Part shown: positions 44,292-52,985 of the stretch, piece by piece | How the letters are laid out: every line of letters starts with the position of its first letter | How positions within the stretch are numbered: the first letter of the stretch is position 1 | Position numbers and translations under genes: made by a program | NCBI GenBank assembly: GCA_902569405.1 | Contig: CACFTX010000001.1 | Span: forward strand, 124,001 to 188,000 | Source of the DNA: an uncultured Pelagibacteraceae bacterium | Lineage (GTDB): Bacteria; Pseudomonadota; Alphaproteobacteria; Pelagibacterales; Pelagibacteraceae | Reading direction: 5' to 3' | Length of the DNA stretch: 64,000 nt | The notes under the pieces: generated by a model | Seen by the model: the letters and a program-made list of their open reading frames with translations, nothing else | Databases searched by the model: none | Told to the model about the DNA's origin: nothing

Positions 44292-44411
44292 CTATTTGCT
44301 GCAACAGCAAGTAGCATTTTCAGGTTTGCAATCACACTGTTTATTTCCGTCACATGCACAGTCATCACTTATGCAGTTTGTACAATTACATTTTGGGTTA
44401 TAACAAGCCAT
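44292..44411 (-). CDS. Metallothionein-like cysteine-rich protein, 39 residues
   Basis: A short frame on the minus strand, ATG at 44411 to TAG at 44292-44294. It encodes 39 residues of which 11 are Cys, at positions 3, 8, 10, 13, 18, 20, 26, 28, 35, 36 and 37. Three CxC pairs, one CxxC and a terminal CCC triplet resemble the metal-thiolate patterns of bacterial metallothioneins; there are no hydrophobic segments. It sits in a cysteine and sulfur set, 31 bases before cysE and after a persulfide-dioxygenase-like gene. It has its own promoter candidate. Expected role: binding zinc, cadmium, copper or cuprous clusters, or storing metal. Too short for routine gene finders. Confidence 0.68.
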   Translation of the reverse strand: MACYNPKCNCTNCISDDCACDGNKQCDCKPENATCCCSK

Positions 44412-44431
44412 GAATTAAATATATGTATTAT

Positions 44432-44460
44432 ATAATAAATTACAATGGCAAACTTATCAA
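44432..44460 (-). promoter_or_regulatory. Candidate promoter of the cysteine-rich gene
   Basis: On the minus strand TTGATA (complement of 44455-44460) and TATTAT (complement of 44432-44437) are separated by exactly 17 bases, 20 bases before the ATG at 44411. It overlaps only a few bases near the persulfide-dioxygenase-like stop codon. No ribosome-binding site is obvious. Any AT-rich gap can give such matches. Confidence 0.45.
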
Positions 44461-44463
44461 ATT

Positions 44464-45156
44464 TTATAATTGATCTAAAGTAACACCTTTTACATTGGCT
44501 GGAACTGCGACATCCATCATTTTTGGATTTGCAAGTTTTAGATTATTCATTATTTCAATATATTGATCAACGTTATCTACTTGAAGTCTTGGGTTTTTAT
44601 TTTTTTCGTTACCAATTGTTGAAAATTTTTTACCATTATAATCATGTGCTGGATAGACAATGGTTTTTTCAGGTAGTTTTAACAATTTATTAAATAATGA
44701 ATCGTACTGAGTTTTTGCACTCCCATTTTGAAAATCAGTTCTGCCAGTCCCATTTATTAAAAGAGTATCTCCAGTAAAAACCCTATCACCCATTAGGAAG
44801 CTGTATGAACAGTCGGTATGACCAGGAGTATAAATTGTTTTTAATTCAATTCTATCAATTTCAATTTTGTCATCTTCTTTAACTTTTAAATCTATTACCT
44901 CAGACTTTGATTGTTCTCCCATTATTTTAGTACAATTCGTTCTTTTGCTTAATTCATTAAGTCCTGTTATGTGGTCGGCATGAATATGTGTGTCAATGAC
45001 CTTGACCAACTTAAGATCTAATTCTTTTAAAATTTTTAAATATTCATCTGTTTTTTCTATAACAGGATCGATAATCAATGCTTCTCTACCTTTATCACTG
45101 GCTATTATGTACGTATAGGTTGAAGATTTGTTATCAAATAATTGATTGAAGATCAT
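44464..45156 (-). CDS. Metallo-beta-lactamase-fold persulfide dioxygenase-like protein (ETHE1 type)
   Basis: A 230-residue iron enzyme of the ETHE1/glyoxalase-II-like group, which oxidises glutathione persulfide to sulfite. Metal ligands are in THIHADHITG (about 56-65), the second His in YTPGHTDCSY, the Asp in FTGDTLLING and the last His in VYPAHDYNG. GRTDFQNGS is typical of ETHE1. The start at 45156 gives MIFNQLFDNKSSTYTY, the family opening; an earlier start (45195) would run through the peroxiredoxin promoter. With cysE and cysK it implies sulfide and persulfide handling. Confidence 0.88.
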   Translation of the reverse strand: MIFNQLFDNKSSTYTYIIASDKGREALIIDPVIEKTDEYLKILKELDLKLVKVIDTHIHADHITGLNELSKRTNCTKIMGEQSKSEVIDLKVKEDDKIEIDRIELKTIYTPGHTDCSYSFLMGDRVFTGDTLLINGTGRTDFQNGSAKTQYDSLFNKLLKLPEKTIVYPAHDYNGKKFSTIGNEKNKNPRLQVDNVDQYIEIMNNLKLANPKMMDVAVPANVKGVTLDQL

Positions 45157-45179
45157 TACATTAGAAACATTATAAAAAA

Positions 45180-45208
45180 TTGCATGACAAATCAATCTTG
45201 CATATAAT
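45180..45208 (+). promoter_or_regulatory. Promoter of the peroxiredoxin gene
   Basis: TTGCAT (45180-45185) and a perfect TATAAT (45203-45208) with a 17-base spacer, followed 21 bases later by the ribosome site AGGAGA (45229-45234) and ATG at 45240. This is the clearest housekeeping-type promoter in the window. Confidence 0.65.
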
Positions 45209-45239
45209 TTATTTATAAAAAATTAATTAGGAGAAAAAA

Positions 45240-45902
45240 ATGACATTAAAAATAAATAGCCTTGCTCCAGATTTTAAAGCAAAAACTCAAGAAGGAGATA
45301 TTTCTTTTCACGAGTGGCTTGGAGATAGTTGGGGAGTATTATTTTCACACCCAAAAGACTTTACACCAGTTTGCACAACAGAACTTGGTACACTAGCAAA
45401 AATGAAACCAGAATTTGATTCAAGAAATGTTAAAGTTATTGGTTTGAGTGTGGATCCAGTTTCTGATCACGTTAAATGGTTAGACGATATTAAAGATGTT
45501 TGTGGAACTAAACCATCATATCCAATTATAGCTGATGAAAAATTAGAAGTTGCAAAACTTTATAATATGCTTGAAGGTGATGCGGGAACTACTTCTATGG
45601 GAAGAACAGCGGTAGATAACGAAACAGTAAGAACTGTTTATGTTATTAGACCTGATAAAAGAATTGGACTATTTCTTACTTACCCTATGACTACTGGTCG
45701 TAATTTTGGTGAAATACTAAGAGCAATTGATTCTATGCAACGTACAGCAAAACATAAAATTGCAACGCCAGCTGACTGGAAGCCAGGTGAAAAAGTAATT
45801 ATAGTTCCTAAAGTTACAAATGAAGAGGCTAAAAAGATATATCCAGACGGATGGGAAACTATCAAACCTTATTTAAGAAAAGTACCAGACCCACATAAAT
45901 AA
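45240..45902 (+). CDS. 1-Cys peroxiredoxin (Prx6 type)
   Basis: Reduces peroxides through one cysteine. The peroxidatic Cys45 lies in FTPVCTTELG with the preceding Pro and Thr of the PxxxT/SxxC motif. The Prx6 pattern is seen in the length (220) and the C-terminal domain with DSMQRTAKHKIATPADWKPG. It is transcribed alone with strong signals: a consensus promoter, AGGAGA and an intrinsic terminator. It is divergent from the persulfide-dioxygenase-like gene and cysE, so the two directions together cover sulfur and oxidative stress. Confidence 0.95.
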   Translation: MTLKINSLAPDFKAKTQEGDISFHEWLGDSWGVLFSHPKDFTPVCTTELGTLAKMKPEFDSRNVKVIGLSVDPVSDHVKWLDDIKDVCGTKPSYPIIADEKLEVAKLYNMLEGDAGTTSMGRTAVDNETVRTVYVIRPDKRIGLFLTYPMTTGRNFGEILRAIDSMQRTAKHKIATPADWKPGEKVIIVPKVTNEEAKKIYPDGWETIKPYLRKVPDPHK

Positions 45903-45918
45903 TTTGATAAAGAAAATT

Positions 45919-45958
45919 AAACCAACAATCTTAGAAATAGGATTGTTGGTTTTTTTTA
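45919..45958 (+). terminator. Intrinsic terminator after the peroxiredoxin gene
   Basis: AAACCAACAATC (45919-45930) and GATTGTTGGTTT (45941-45952) form a 12-bp perfect stem around a 10-base loop, followed by a T-run (45950-45957). This is a textbook rho-independent terminator for the plus strand. It ends directly against the stop codon of the convergent racemase gene. Confidence 0.9.
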
Positions 45959-46654
45959 TTAATGTTTATATTTCTTCATAGAAACTTGAGCCAATAATAA
46001 ATTAGGATCAATAAAAATTTTAGACTCTTTGATTTTTTTAAAAGATTTATAAGCAAATATTGCAATCGGTAGCTCAGTACAGCCAAGTATGATTTTTTTA
46101 CATTTTAATTTAATTAAATAATTAACAGCTGGCCTTAAAACTTTTTCAGCTTGCTTTACTTTACCCATTTTTACAAACTTTATAGCCTTATTGACACTTT
46201 TTGTTTGTAAACTTTTTATAGGAGTTATTAATTTATAATTTTTATCAAAGTATCTACTGTAAACATTTGTTTTTAAAGTAGCTTCTGTGCTTAACAATCC
46301 TATTTTGGAATTTTTTTTACAATTTTTTTTTGTATGCATATAAACTTCTTTTGGCATACTTATTATTGGGACTTTTATTTTTTTTTTAAGATCGTCATAC
46401 CAATAATGTGCCGTATTACATGGTATCACTATAAATTTACATTTATTTTTTTGAAGCAAATGACATCCTTTAACTAAACTTTTTAAAACATTGTAATATT
46501 TTTTTAGATTTTCAGGCCTTTTGGGAATATTTGACTTATTGTAAAGAATAAAAAGAGGATATTTTTGATCTGTTTTTCCTCTATTTAAAATCGCAAGTTT
46601 GTTACAAAAATCTAAACCTGCTTGAGTACCCATTCCACCTAGTATTCCAATCAT
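45959..46654 (-). CDS. Aspartate/glutamate racemase family protein
   Basis: A 231-residue protein with the two catalytic cysteines of cofactor-independent amino-acid racemases: VIPCNTAHYWYD (about 82-93) and KIILGCTELPIAIF (about 187-200). It opens IGILGGMGTQAGLDF, the usual family start. Substrate is probably aspartate or glutamate, but related hydantoin and maleate enzymes share the fold. It follows the cupin gene by 12 bases. Confidence 0.88.
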   Translation of the reverse strand: MIGILGGMGTQAGLDFCNKLAILNRGKTDQKYPLFILYNKSNIPKRPENLKKYYNVLKSLVKGCHLLQKNKCKFIVIPCNTAHYWYDDLKKKIKVPIISMPKEVYMHTKKNCKKNSKIGLLSTEATLKTNVYSRYFDKNYKLITPIKSLQTKSVNKAIKFVKMGKVKQAEKVLRPAVNYLIKLKCKKIILGCTELPIAIFAYKSFKKIKESKIFIDPNLLLAQVSMKKYKH

Positions 46655-46666
46655 AAATTTTTTTGA

Positions 46667-47011
46667 TTAAATTGTTTTATTTCTTGATCTCATAAAAACT
46701 AAAATTAAACAACCTTTTTCTGTGAATGACGAATGTTTGGATCCAGGTTCGAAACTTATAAAATCTCCTTTTTTAAAAATTTTTCCATCAGCATCAATTA
46801 ATTCTCCATCTAGCATATAAAATTCTTCATAACTAACATGTTCATGTGGGATACTTTTGGCACCTGGATCCATTTTTAATATATAGCTTCCTTGTCCTTT
46901 TTCTTTTTCGTAACTTATTTTATGCCAACTCATACCCTCGATTGACTTGCCATAATTATCGAAAGGTTCAAATTTAAGATTTAATGGATTAGATATAATT
47001 CTTCTTTTCAT
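46667..47011 (-). CDS. Cupin-domain protein
   Basis: A 114-residue single-domain cupin. Motif 1 is SIPHEHVSYEEFYMLDGEL (about 60-78, His, His, Glu) and motif 2 is GDFISFEPGSKHSSF with the last His. A metal is likely bound. The enzyme or binding role is unknown. It lies with the racemase on the same strand, and is divergent from the LysE-type exporter by 52 bases. Confidence 0.85.
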   Translation of the reverse strand: MKRRIISNPLNLKFEPFDNYGKSIEGMSWHKISYEKEKGQGSYILKMDPGAKSIPHEHVSYEEFYMLDGELIDADGKIFKKGDFISFEPGSKHSSFTEKGCLILVFMRSRNKTI

Positions 47012-47063
47012 AAAATTAATAAAATATACTTTTTATTTTAATTAGAAATTATAAAAGAAACAA

Positions 47064-47678
47064 ATGGAATTTTTAATACTTGGTTTTTTAACTGGTCTTA
47101 GCTTAATCCTTGCTGTTGGAGCTCAAAATATCTTTGTTATAGAGCAGGGACTAAAGAAGCAATATGTATTTTTAGTTTGTTTAATTTGCTCTATATCAGA
47201 TTTAATTTTGATTTTTTTAGGAATATTCCTGTTTGAATATTTTAAAATTTACTTTACAACAAGCGTTGAATTAATATTTAATATATTGCTTTTCATTTTT
47301 TTAGTTTATTTTATTTATAATAAAGTAAGATCTTTATACAAAATTTCAGAAATTAACTTTGAAAATAGTACTTTAAATTTAAAGAATATAATAACTAAAA
47401 CTTTAGGATTTACTTATTTAAATCCACACGTTTATTCTGACACAGTATTTTTTTTAGGAAATTTTTCAAAGAATTTTTTAATTGCTAACAAATATTTTTT
47501 TGGAATAGGTGCTTCTATTGCATCTTTTTTATTCTTTTTTTCATTAGGTTATTTAGCAAAATTTTTCTCAGATTATTTAATTAATTCAAATACTTGGAAG
47601 GCTATAAACTTTTTTATTATTATATTTATGACTGTTTTATCCAGTTATGTATTTATGGATATTTTAGATTTAGTTTGA
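47064..47678 (+). CDS. LysE/ArgO-family amino-acid exporter
   Basis: A 204-residue, six-segment inner-membrane protein. LTGLSLILAVGAQNIFVIEQGL (about 9-29 in part) is the ArgO/LysE signature, and LNPHVYSDTVFFLGN (about 118-132) is the second repeat motif. It probably exports arginine, lysine or related basic amino acids. It overlaps the end of the HpsN-like gene on the other strand by nine bases. Confidence 0.88.
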   Translation: MEFLILGFLTGLSLILAVGAQNIFVIEQGLKKQYVFLVCLICSISDLILIFLGIFLFEYFKIYFTTSVELIFNILLFIFLVYFIYNKVRSLYKISEINFENSTLNLKNIITKTLGFTYLNPHVYSDTVFFLGNFSKNFLIANKYFFGIGASIASFLFFFSLGYLAKFFSDYLINSNTWKAINFFIIIFMTVLSSYVFMDILDLV

Positions 47679-48956
47679 AAACCCGTATTTTCTTAACCTA
47701 GCATCCCCAGTTCTTGCATGAGCTTCCATACCTTCGTATCTTGAAATTCTTGCTGCTGCAGCACCAACTTCTTTTGTGGATTCTTTTGTCATTCTTTGAA
47801 AACTTAATGTTTTAATGAATTTACCAACAAACAATCCACCCGTATATCTACCAGCACCTTTTGTTGGAAGAATGTGATTTGTTCCTGAACATTTATCACC
47901 ATAAGCAACAGTTGTTTCTTCACCAATAAACAATGAACCATAATTTTTTAATCTTTCATGGAACCATTTTAAATTTTTAGTTTGTACTTCTAGATGTTCT
48001 GGAGCGTACTTATCACTTATTTTAACCATCTCTTCGTCAGTATCACAAAGAATTACTTCTCCATAATCTTTCCAAGCCGCTTCCGCACTTATTCTTGGAA
48101 CTTCTGGTAAATCTGCAATTAATTTTGGCATTCTTTTTATTACTTCATCAGCAACTTTTTTACTTGTTGTAAATAACCAAGCTGGCGAATTATATCCATG
48201 TTCTGCTTGACCAACTAAATCAACAGCAACAATTTCAGGATCTGCTGTTTCATCTGCTATTACCGCAATTTCAGTGGGTCCTGCAAATAAATCAATACCA
48301 ACTTTACCAAACAAAATTCTTTTTGCTTCTGCAACAAATTGGTTTCCTGGGCCAACTAAAATATCTGCAGGCGCATTGCCAAACATTCCATAAGTCATTG
48401 CAGCAATAGCTGGAACACCACCTAGATTTAATATCACATCGGCTCCGCATAGGTTAGCCGTATAAACAATAGCAGGATGTGCGCCAATTCCTTCTTTTGG
48501 CGGACTACACGCAATAATATTTTTAACTCCAGCAACTTTAGCAGTTGTTACACTCATTACTGCAGAAGCTATGTGAGCGTATCTTCCACCAGGAACGTAA
48601 CAGCCAGCAGTATTTACAGGAATTAATTTTTGTCCTGCATACAAACCTTTAGAAAGTTCTACCTCAAAATCTTGTCCATAATTTTTTAATTGAGCTTCTG
48701 CAAATTTTCTTACTCTATCATAAGAAAATTTAATATCGTCTTTTGTTTTTTGATCTAAAGTTTTTTTTATTTCTTCAATTTTTTCTTTTGATACTATAAT
48801 TTCGCCATCATATTTATCAAATTTTTTTGTAAGTTCTTTACAACCATCTTCTCTTGATTTTTCTAAATCATTAAGAAGATTTTGAACTATTTCTCTTGTT
48901 TTTAAATCATCCGTTGAGGATGTTTTTGGTGATTTTTTTAAGTATTTAATTGCCAT
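47670..48956 (-). CDS. Histidinol dehydrogenase family, HpsN-like (sulfopropanediol dehydrogenase type)
   Basis: A 428-residue NAD-dependent dehydrogenase of the HisD superfamily. The zinc and NAD regions (GCYVPGGRYAHIASAVMS, PADILVGPGNQFVAEAKR and QAEHGYNSPAWLF) resemble HpsN, which oxidises 2,3-dihydroxypropane-1-sulfonate to sulfolactate, better than biosynthetic HisD (which has YVPGGTAAYPSS and QAEHD). The gene lies beside a phosphotransacetylase-family gene, not with his genes, and the other end of this region carries taurine uptake. Substrate is therefore probably a C3 sulfonate or similar polyol. A role in histidine synthesis remains possible because no other hisD is visible in the window. 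Confidence 0.82.
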   Translation of the reverse strand: MAIKYLKKSPKTSSTDDLKTREIVQNLLNDLEKSREDGCKELTKKFDKYDGEIIVSKEKIEEIKKTLDQKTKDDIKFSYDRVRKFAEAQLKNYGQDFEVELSKGLYAGQKLIPVNTAGCYVPGGRYAHIASAVMSVTTAKVAGVKNIIACSPPKEGIGAHPAIVYTANLCGADVILNLGGVPAIAAMTYGMFGNAPADILVGPGNQFVAEAKRILFGKVGIDLFAGPTEIAVIADETADPEIVAVDLVGQAEHGYNSPAWLFTTSKKVADEVIKRMPKLIADLPEVPRISAEAAWKDYGEVILCDTDEEMVKISDKYAPEHLEVQTKNLKWFHERLKNYGSLFIGEETTVAYGDKCSGTNHILPTKGAGRYTGGLFVGKFIKTLSFQRMTKESTKEVGAAAARISRYEGMEAHARTGDARLRKYGFSN

Positions 48957-48984
48957 AAAATTTTGAAAGTTTTTAAATCATTAA

Positions 48985-49896
48985 TTAATCTAATGCAACT
49001 ACTGCAGCTGCAATTGAAGCAAGTCTCGCTGGCGCATCATCTGATCTACTTGTAATTACCACAGGTACTTTTCCACCTATTACAACTCCTGCAGCACAAG
49101 CACCCATAAAATAAACCATCATTTTGACTAATCCATTACCTGTTTCAACACTTGGCACTAATATTATATCTGCATCACCTGCAACAGCGTTTTTTACTCC
49201 TTTAATAGCAGCAGATTTTTTTGAAATACTGTTATCAAAAGCAAGGGGTCCAAAAACATCAGCATTTAAATTTTCTTTTTTACATAATTCAGTAATTTCT
49301 TTTGCATCCATAGAACTTTGAACGCTATCAAGCACTTCTTCCGTTGCAGATAAAACAGCTACCTTTGGTCTTGCTATTCCAATTCTATGAGAAAAATCAA
49401 TAACATTTCTTAAAATGTGCATTTTTGTTTTAACATTTGGCATCACATTTAATGCGCCATCAGTTATTATTAATGCTTTGTCATTTTTTTCTAAAGTCAT
49501 ATGCCAAACATGACTTAATCTTGTTTTGCTAAGTAAATTATATTCTTTTTTAATTACTTCTTTCATTAAAATATCTGTATGGATATGACCTTTGACAATT
49601 ATTTTAACTTTTCCTTTAGATGCTAGTTTTGCCGCAACTTTTGCAGTATTATTTTCCACTGGTTCATGAATAATTTTGTATTTTGAAATATCAAATTTTA
49701 ACTCGTTAGCACAATTTTCAATTTCTTTTTTATCTCCAATCAAAACTGGAGTAATTAAATTTTCATTAACAGCGTCCATTGCAGATAACATTGGTAAGGG
49801 TTTTCCAGCATTTACAATCGCAGCTGGTACTCCTTTTTTTTTATGAGCAACATTTAGTAAGTTGTCTGGACAAATTATTTCTTTATTCGAAAGCAT
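48985..49896 (-). CDS. Phosphate acetyl/butyryltransferase family protein
   Basis: A 303-residue acyl-CoA:phosphate acyltransferase. LTPVLIGD-like LITPVLIGDKKEI (about 48-60), LIITDGALNVMPNVKTKMHI (about 146-165) and the C-terminal VPSVETGNGLVKMMVYFMGACAAG and SRSDDAPARLASIA match the PTA/PTB family. In taurine and sulfonate breakdown Pta converts acetyl phosphate from Xsc into acetyl-CoA; that link is inferred. It is 28 bases upstream of the HpsN-like gene and divergent from the BASS transporter. Confidence 0.85.
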   Translation of the reverse strand: MLSNKEIICPDNLLNVAHKKKGVPAAIVNAGKPLPMLSAMDAVNENLITPVLIGDKKEIENCANELKFDISKYKIIHEPVENNTAKVAAKLASKGKVKIIVKGHIHTDILMKEVIKKEYNLLSKTRLSHVWHMTLEKNDKALIITDGALNVMPNVKTKMHILRNVIDFSHRIGIARPKVAVLSATEEVLDSVQSSMDAKEITELCKKENLNADVFGPLAFDNSISKKSAAIKGVKNAVAGDADIILVPSVETGNGLVKMMVYFMGACAAGVVIGGKVPVVITSRSDDAPARLASIAAAVVALD

Positions 49897-49957
49897 TTTT
49901 TATATTCTTTTTATATATAATTTCAAATGTGTATATAGTAAGTTAAAAAGTCTTAAA

Positions 49958-50806
49958 ATGGAAATAGTTACAAAAATTGCCCCATTATCTTTAGCTTTCA
50001 TTATGCTTGCTCTTGGTATGGGACTAACAGTTCAAGATTTTACTAGAGTAGCAAAACAACCAAAAGATTTTTTAGTAGGTTTAATTTGTCAGTTAATTTT
50101 TTTACCTGTAATTGCCTTTATATTAATTATTTTATTTAAAACGCCTCTCGAATTAGCAGTTGGATTAATGATTATAGCGGCTGCGCCGGGTGGAGTAACT
50201 TCAAATATTTTAACGAAATTTGCAAATGGAGATGTTGCTCTTTCTATATCTTTAACTGCAATTATAAGTTTGCTAAGTATAATTACTGTTCCTTTTATAA
50301 TTTTTAAATCTTTAGATATTCTTGGTGCATCCGCAAACACCAGTCAACTTTCAATGTTAGGTATATCAATAAAAATGTTTTTAGTTGTAACTTTGCCGGT
50401 GATTTTAGGAATGGTTATAAGAAAATTTGCAACTAATTTTATTTCTTCTAAAGAAAAAATTATTCAAACTATTTCACTAATTTTATTTTTAATCGTACTT
50501 TTTGGAGCTATCATTCAAGAAAGATCAAATATCATCCCATACATGAAACAAGCTGGCGTTATTACATTTTTGTTAAATATAATTATGATGATTGTTGGTT
50601 TTTATGTTGCGAAATTTTTTGCAACAGGAACCGAGCAAAGAAAATGTATTTCACTTGAGTGCGGTCTTCAAAATGGGACACTAGCAATATTTGTTGCAAC
50701 ACAAATTTTTAACGATGTTGCATATATTATACCTGCTGCGATCTATTCTTTAATTATGTTTGTAACATCTATAATTTTTGTTTTTTTGATAAAAAAATCT
50801 AATTAG
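49958..50806 (+). CDS. BASS-family sodium-dependent transporter
   Basis: A 282-residue membrane protein with about nine segments, from the ATG at 49958 (MEIVTKIAPLSLAFIMLALG). The reading frame continues upstream into the phosphotransacetylase gene region, but that part is not typical. GLMIIAAAPGGVTSNILTKF (about 72-91) and ISLECGLQNGTLAIFVATQI near the end are the bile acid:Na+ symporter signatures, including the sodium-binding E and N. It may import an organic acid or sulfonate. It ends head-on with dhaK, overlapping four bases. Confidence 0.88.
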   Translation: MEIVTKIAPLSLAFIMLALGMGLTVQDFTRVAKQPKDFLVGLICQLIFLPVIAFILIILFKTPLELAVGLMIIAAAPGGVTSNILTKFANGDVALSISLTAIISLLSIITVPFIIFKSLDILGASANTSQLSMLGISIKMFLVVTLPVILGMVIRKFATNFISSKEKIIQTISLILFLIVLFGAIIQERSNIIPYMKQAGVITFLLNIIMMIVGFYVAKFFATGTEQRKCISLECGLQNGTLAIFVATQIFNDVAYIIPAAIYSLIMFVTSIIFVFLIKKSN

Positions 50807-51798
50807 TTATTCCAAAAAGGGCAAACACTATTAGCAAATAAAAATTTTTTTAAATCATTATTTAATTTTAAAGTGGTAATGGACATTCCTGCCATCTCCA
50901 TTGAAGTTGCGTATCTTCCAACGTAAGTTTTTACATTACTTATTTTCGAGTTTGATAAATTTTCATTTACTCTTTTTGATACTATATATAATTCCTCTAA
51001 AGGAGTAGCGCCCAAACTATTTATCATTATTGCTATATTGTCATTCGCTTTTAATTTTGAATCATCAATAATTCTTTTATAAAGATCATCTACTAAATCA
51101 TTTGCTGGTTTTAGTTTTTCTCTTTTTATACCTGGTTCACCATGTATTCCCATTCCAATTTCTATTTCATCATCATTGATTTCAAAAGTAGGTTTGCCAG
51201 CTTCTGGTAAAATGCATGGAGACAATGCAACACCAAGAGTTCTAATATTATTATTAGCTTCTGTTGCAATTTTAAAAGTTTCATCAAGTGATGCACCAGT
51301 TTCTGCAATAGCACCAGCAATTTTAAATACAAAAATCATTCCAGCTATTCCTCTACGTTTTGATTTTTCAGCTTCATTTGCACTTGCTATATCGTCTGCA
51401 ACAATTACTTTTTTTGTTTTAATCCCTTCAGCTTCAACCATTTCACAAGCCATTTCAAAATTCATTACATCGCCGCCATAATTTCCTATGATGCATAAAA
51501 CACCGTTGCCATTATCAGCATTCTTTATTGCTGACACCATTTGTTCAACAGAAGGGGATGCAAATACAGAACCGATTGCACAAGCATCTAAAAAACCTTT
51601 GCCAACATATCCAGTAAATACAGGCAAGTGTCCTGACCCACCTCCAGTTACTATTCCAACTTTTTTTGATGCTTTTGTAGTTCTTGTAATAACTCTATTA
51701 TTATCTTTAGCTAAAGCATAAACATCAGGGTGAGATTTAATTAGTCCATCAATAGACTCTTCTACAAAATTACTTGGATTGTTGATTATTTTTTTCAT
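50803..51798 (-). CDS. dhaK: Dihydroxyacetone kinase subunit DhaK
   Basis: A 331-residue substrate-binding subunit. GGGSGHLPVFTGYVGKG (about 52-68) and SVFASPSVEQM are typical, and the active His that binds dihydroxyacetone covalently is in GMGIHGEPG (about 218-226). DhaL is encoded about 3 kb away on the same strand (54686-55273) with two plus-strand genes and a membrane gene in between. No DhaM is seen, so phosphate donor could be ATP or another PTS-like protein. True substrate may be another small ketose or sulfonated triose. Confidence 0.93.
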   Translation of the reverse strand: MKKIINNPSNFVEESIDGLIKSHPDVYALAKDNNRVITRTTKASKKVGIVTGGGSGHLPVFTGYVGKGFLDACAIGSVFASPSVEQMVSAIKNADNGNGVLCIIGNYGGDVMNFEMACEMVEAEGIKTKKVIVADDIASANEAEKSKRRGIAGMIFVFKIAGAIAETGASLDETFKIATEANNNIRTLGVALSPCILPEAGKPTFEINDDEIEIGMGIHGEPGIKREKLKPANDLVDDLYKRIIDDSKLKANDNIAIMINSLGATPLEELYIVSKRVNENLSNSKISNVKTYVGRYATSMEMAGMSITTLKLNNDLKKFLFANSVCPFWNN

Positions 51799-51842
51799 AA
51801 GTATTTTTATATTTTAGTTTTAAAAATATATATACTAATAAA

Positions 51843-52985
51843 ATGATAAAACCTTTTAAAGTAGAGATATCTGAAGAAAATCTTCAAAATATATATTCCA
51901 AGGTGAAAAACTATCAATGGCACGAGATGCCTGATGATGGTGGATGGGATTATGGAACAAATTTAGACTACATGAAAAGTTTTTCAAAATATTGGGTTGA
52001 AAAATACGATTGGAAAAAAACAGAAAAAAAAATCAACAAGTTTAAAAATTTTAAATCAAATATAGAAGGAATTGATATTCATTTTATTCACGAAAAAGGA
52101 AGTGGTTCTAATCCTAAACCATTGTTACTAAGCCATGGTTGGCCAGGTTCAATTGTAGAATTTTTACATATTATTGATCAATTAGCTCATCCTGAAAAAT
52201 TTGGTGGAAAAGAAGAGGATGCATTTGATGTTGTTGTACCATCTCTACCTGGATTTGGATTTTCAGGAAGACCTTCAAGACCAATAGGTCCAAGAAAAAT
52301 GGCATCAATATTTAATTCTTTAATGACAAACGAACTTGGATATAAAAAATATATTGCACAGGGCGGGGATTTTGGTGGAACAATTTCCACTTGGTTAGCA
52401 TATGATTTTCCTAAAAATTTACTAGGTATACATATTAATATTTTAATCACACGACATCCCGATGGACCACAGACCCCTGAAGAAAAAGAATGGCAAGACA
52501 GATTTAGAAAAGAGCAAAGAATTGAAGATGGTTACAGAACTCAACAAGCCACAAAACCCCAAACATTAAGTTATGCAATGATGGATAGTCCAATTGGTGT
52601 AGCAGCATGGATAATTGAAAAAATGCGTGGCTGGTCTGATATTAAAAATGGTGACATTGAAAGCGTTTATTCAAAAGATCTTTTATTATCTAACATCATG
52701 GTTTATTTGTTAACTAAAACTTTTAATACTGCAACATGGATTTACTATGGAAGAAGAGAGGAGGGCGGAAGATCTCTTCCAAAAGAACATCTTCCTCTAA
52801 AAACTCCAACTGCCGTAGCGTTATTTCCTAAAGAATATTTAGAATGGGCCCCAAGATCTTATGTTGAAAGAATTTATAATATTAAACAATGGACGGAGAT
52901 GCCAAAAGGCGGACATTTTGCAGCTTTAGAACAACCTGAGTTGTTAGTTAAAGATATAAGAAAATTTTCAAAAAATTTAAAATAA
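51843..52985 (+). CDS. Epoxide hydrolase family protein (EHN domain plus alpha/beta hydrolase)
   Basis: A 380-residue enzyme with the N-terminal EHN domain (about 1-110, with MPDDGGWDYGTNLDYMKSF) and an alpha/beta hydrolase core. The oxyanion motif is HGWPGS (about 98-103), the nucleophile Asp is in AQGGDFGGTISTWLAYD (about 176), tyrosines of the lid lie in the middle, and the His is in MPKGGHFAALEQPE near 362. It opens epoxides or acts as a juvenile-hormone-type hydrolase. It overlaps the PhyH gene by one base, so the two are co-expressed. Confidence 0.9.
   Translation: MIKPFKVEISEENLQNIYSKVKNYQWHEMPDDGGWDYGTNLDYMKSFSKYWVEKYDWKKTEKKINKFKNFKSNIEGIDIHFIHEKGSGSNPKPLLLSHGWPGSIVEFLHIIDQLAHPEKFGGKEEDAFDVVVPSLPGFGFSGRPSRPIGPRKMASIFNSLMTNELGYKKYIAQGGDFGGTISTWLAYDFPKNLLGIHINILITRHPDGPQTPEEKEWQDRFRKEQRIEDGYRTQQATKPQTLSYAMMDSPIGVAAWIIEKMRGWSDIKNGDIESVYSKDLLLSNIMVYLLTKTFNTATWIYYGRREEGGRSLPKEHLPLKTPTAVALFPKEYLEWAPRSYVERIYNIKQWTEMPKGGHFAALEQPELLVKDIRKFSKNLK

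Noticed and set aside
51176..51721. Two plus-strand frames opposite dhaK
   Set aside because: DhaK is unmistakable on the other strand and these have no motif or start signal.
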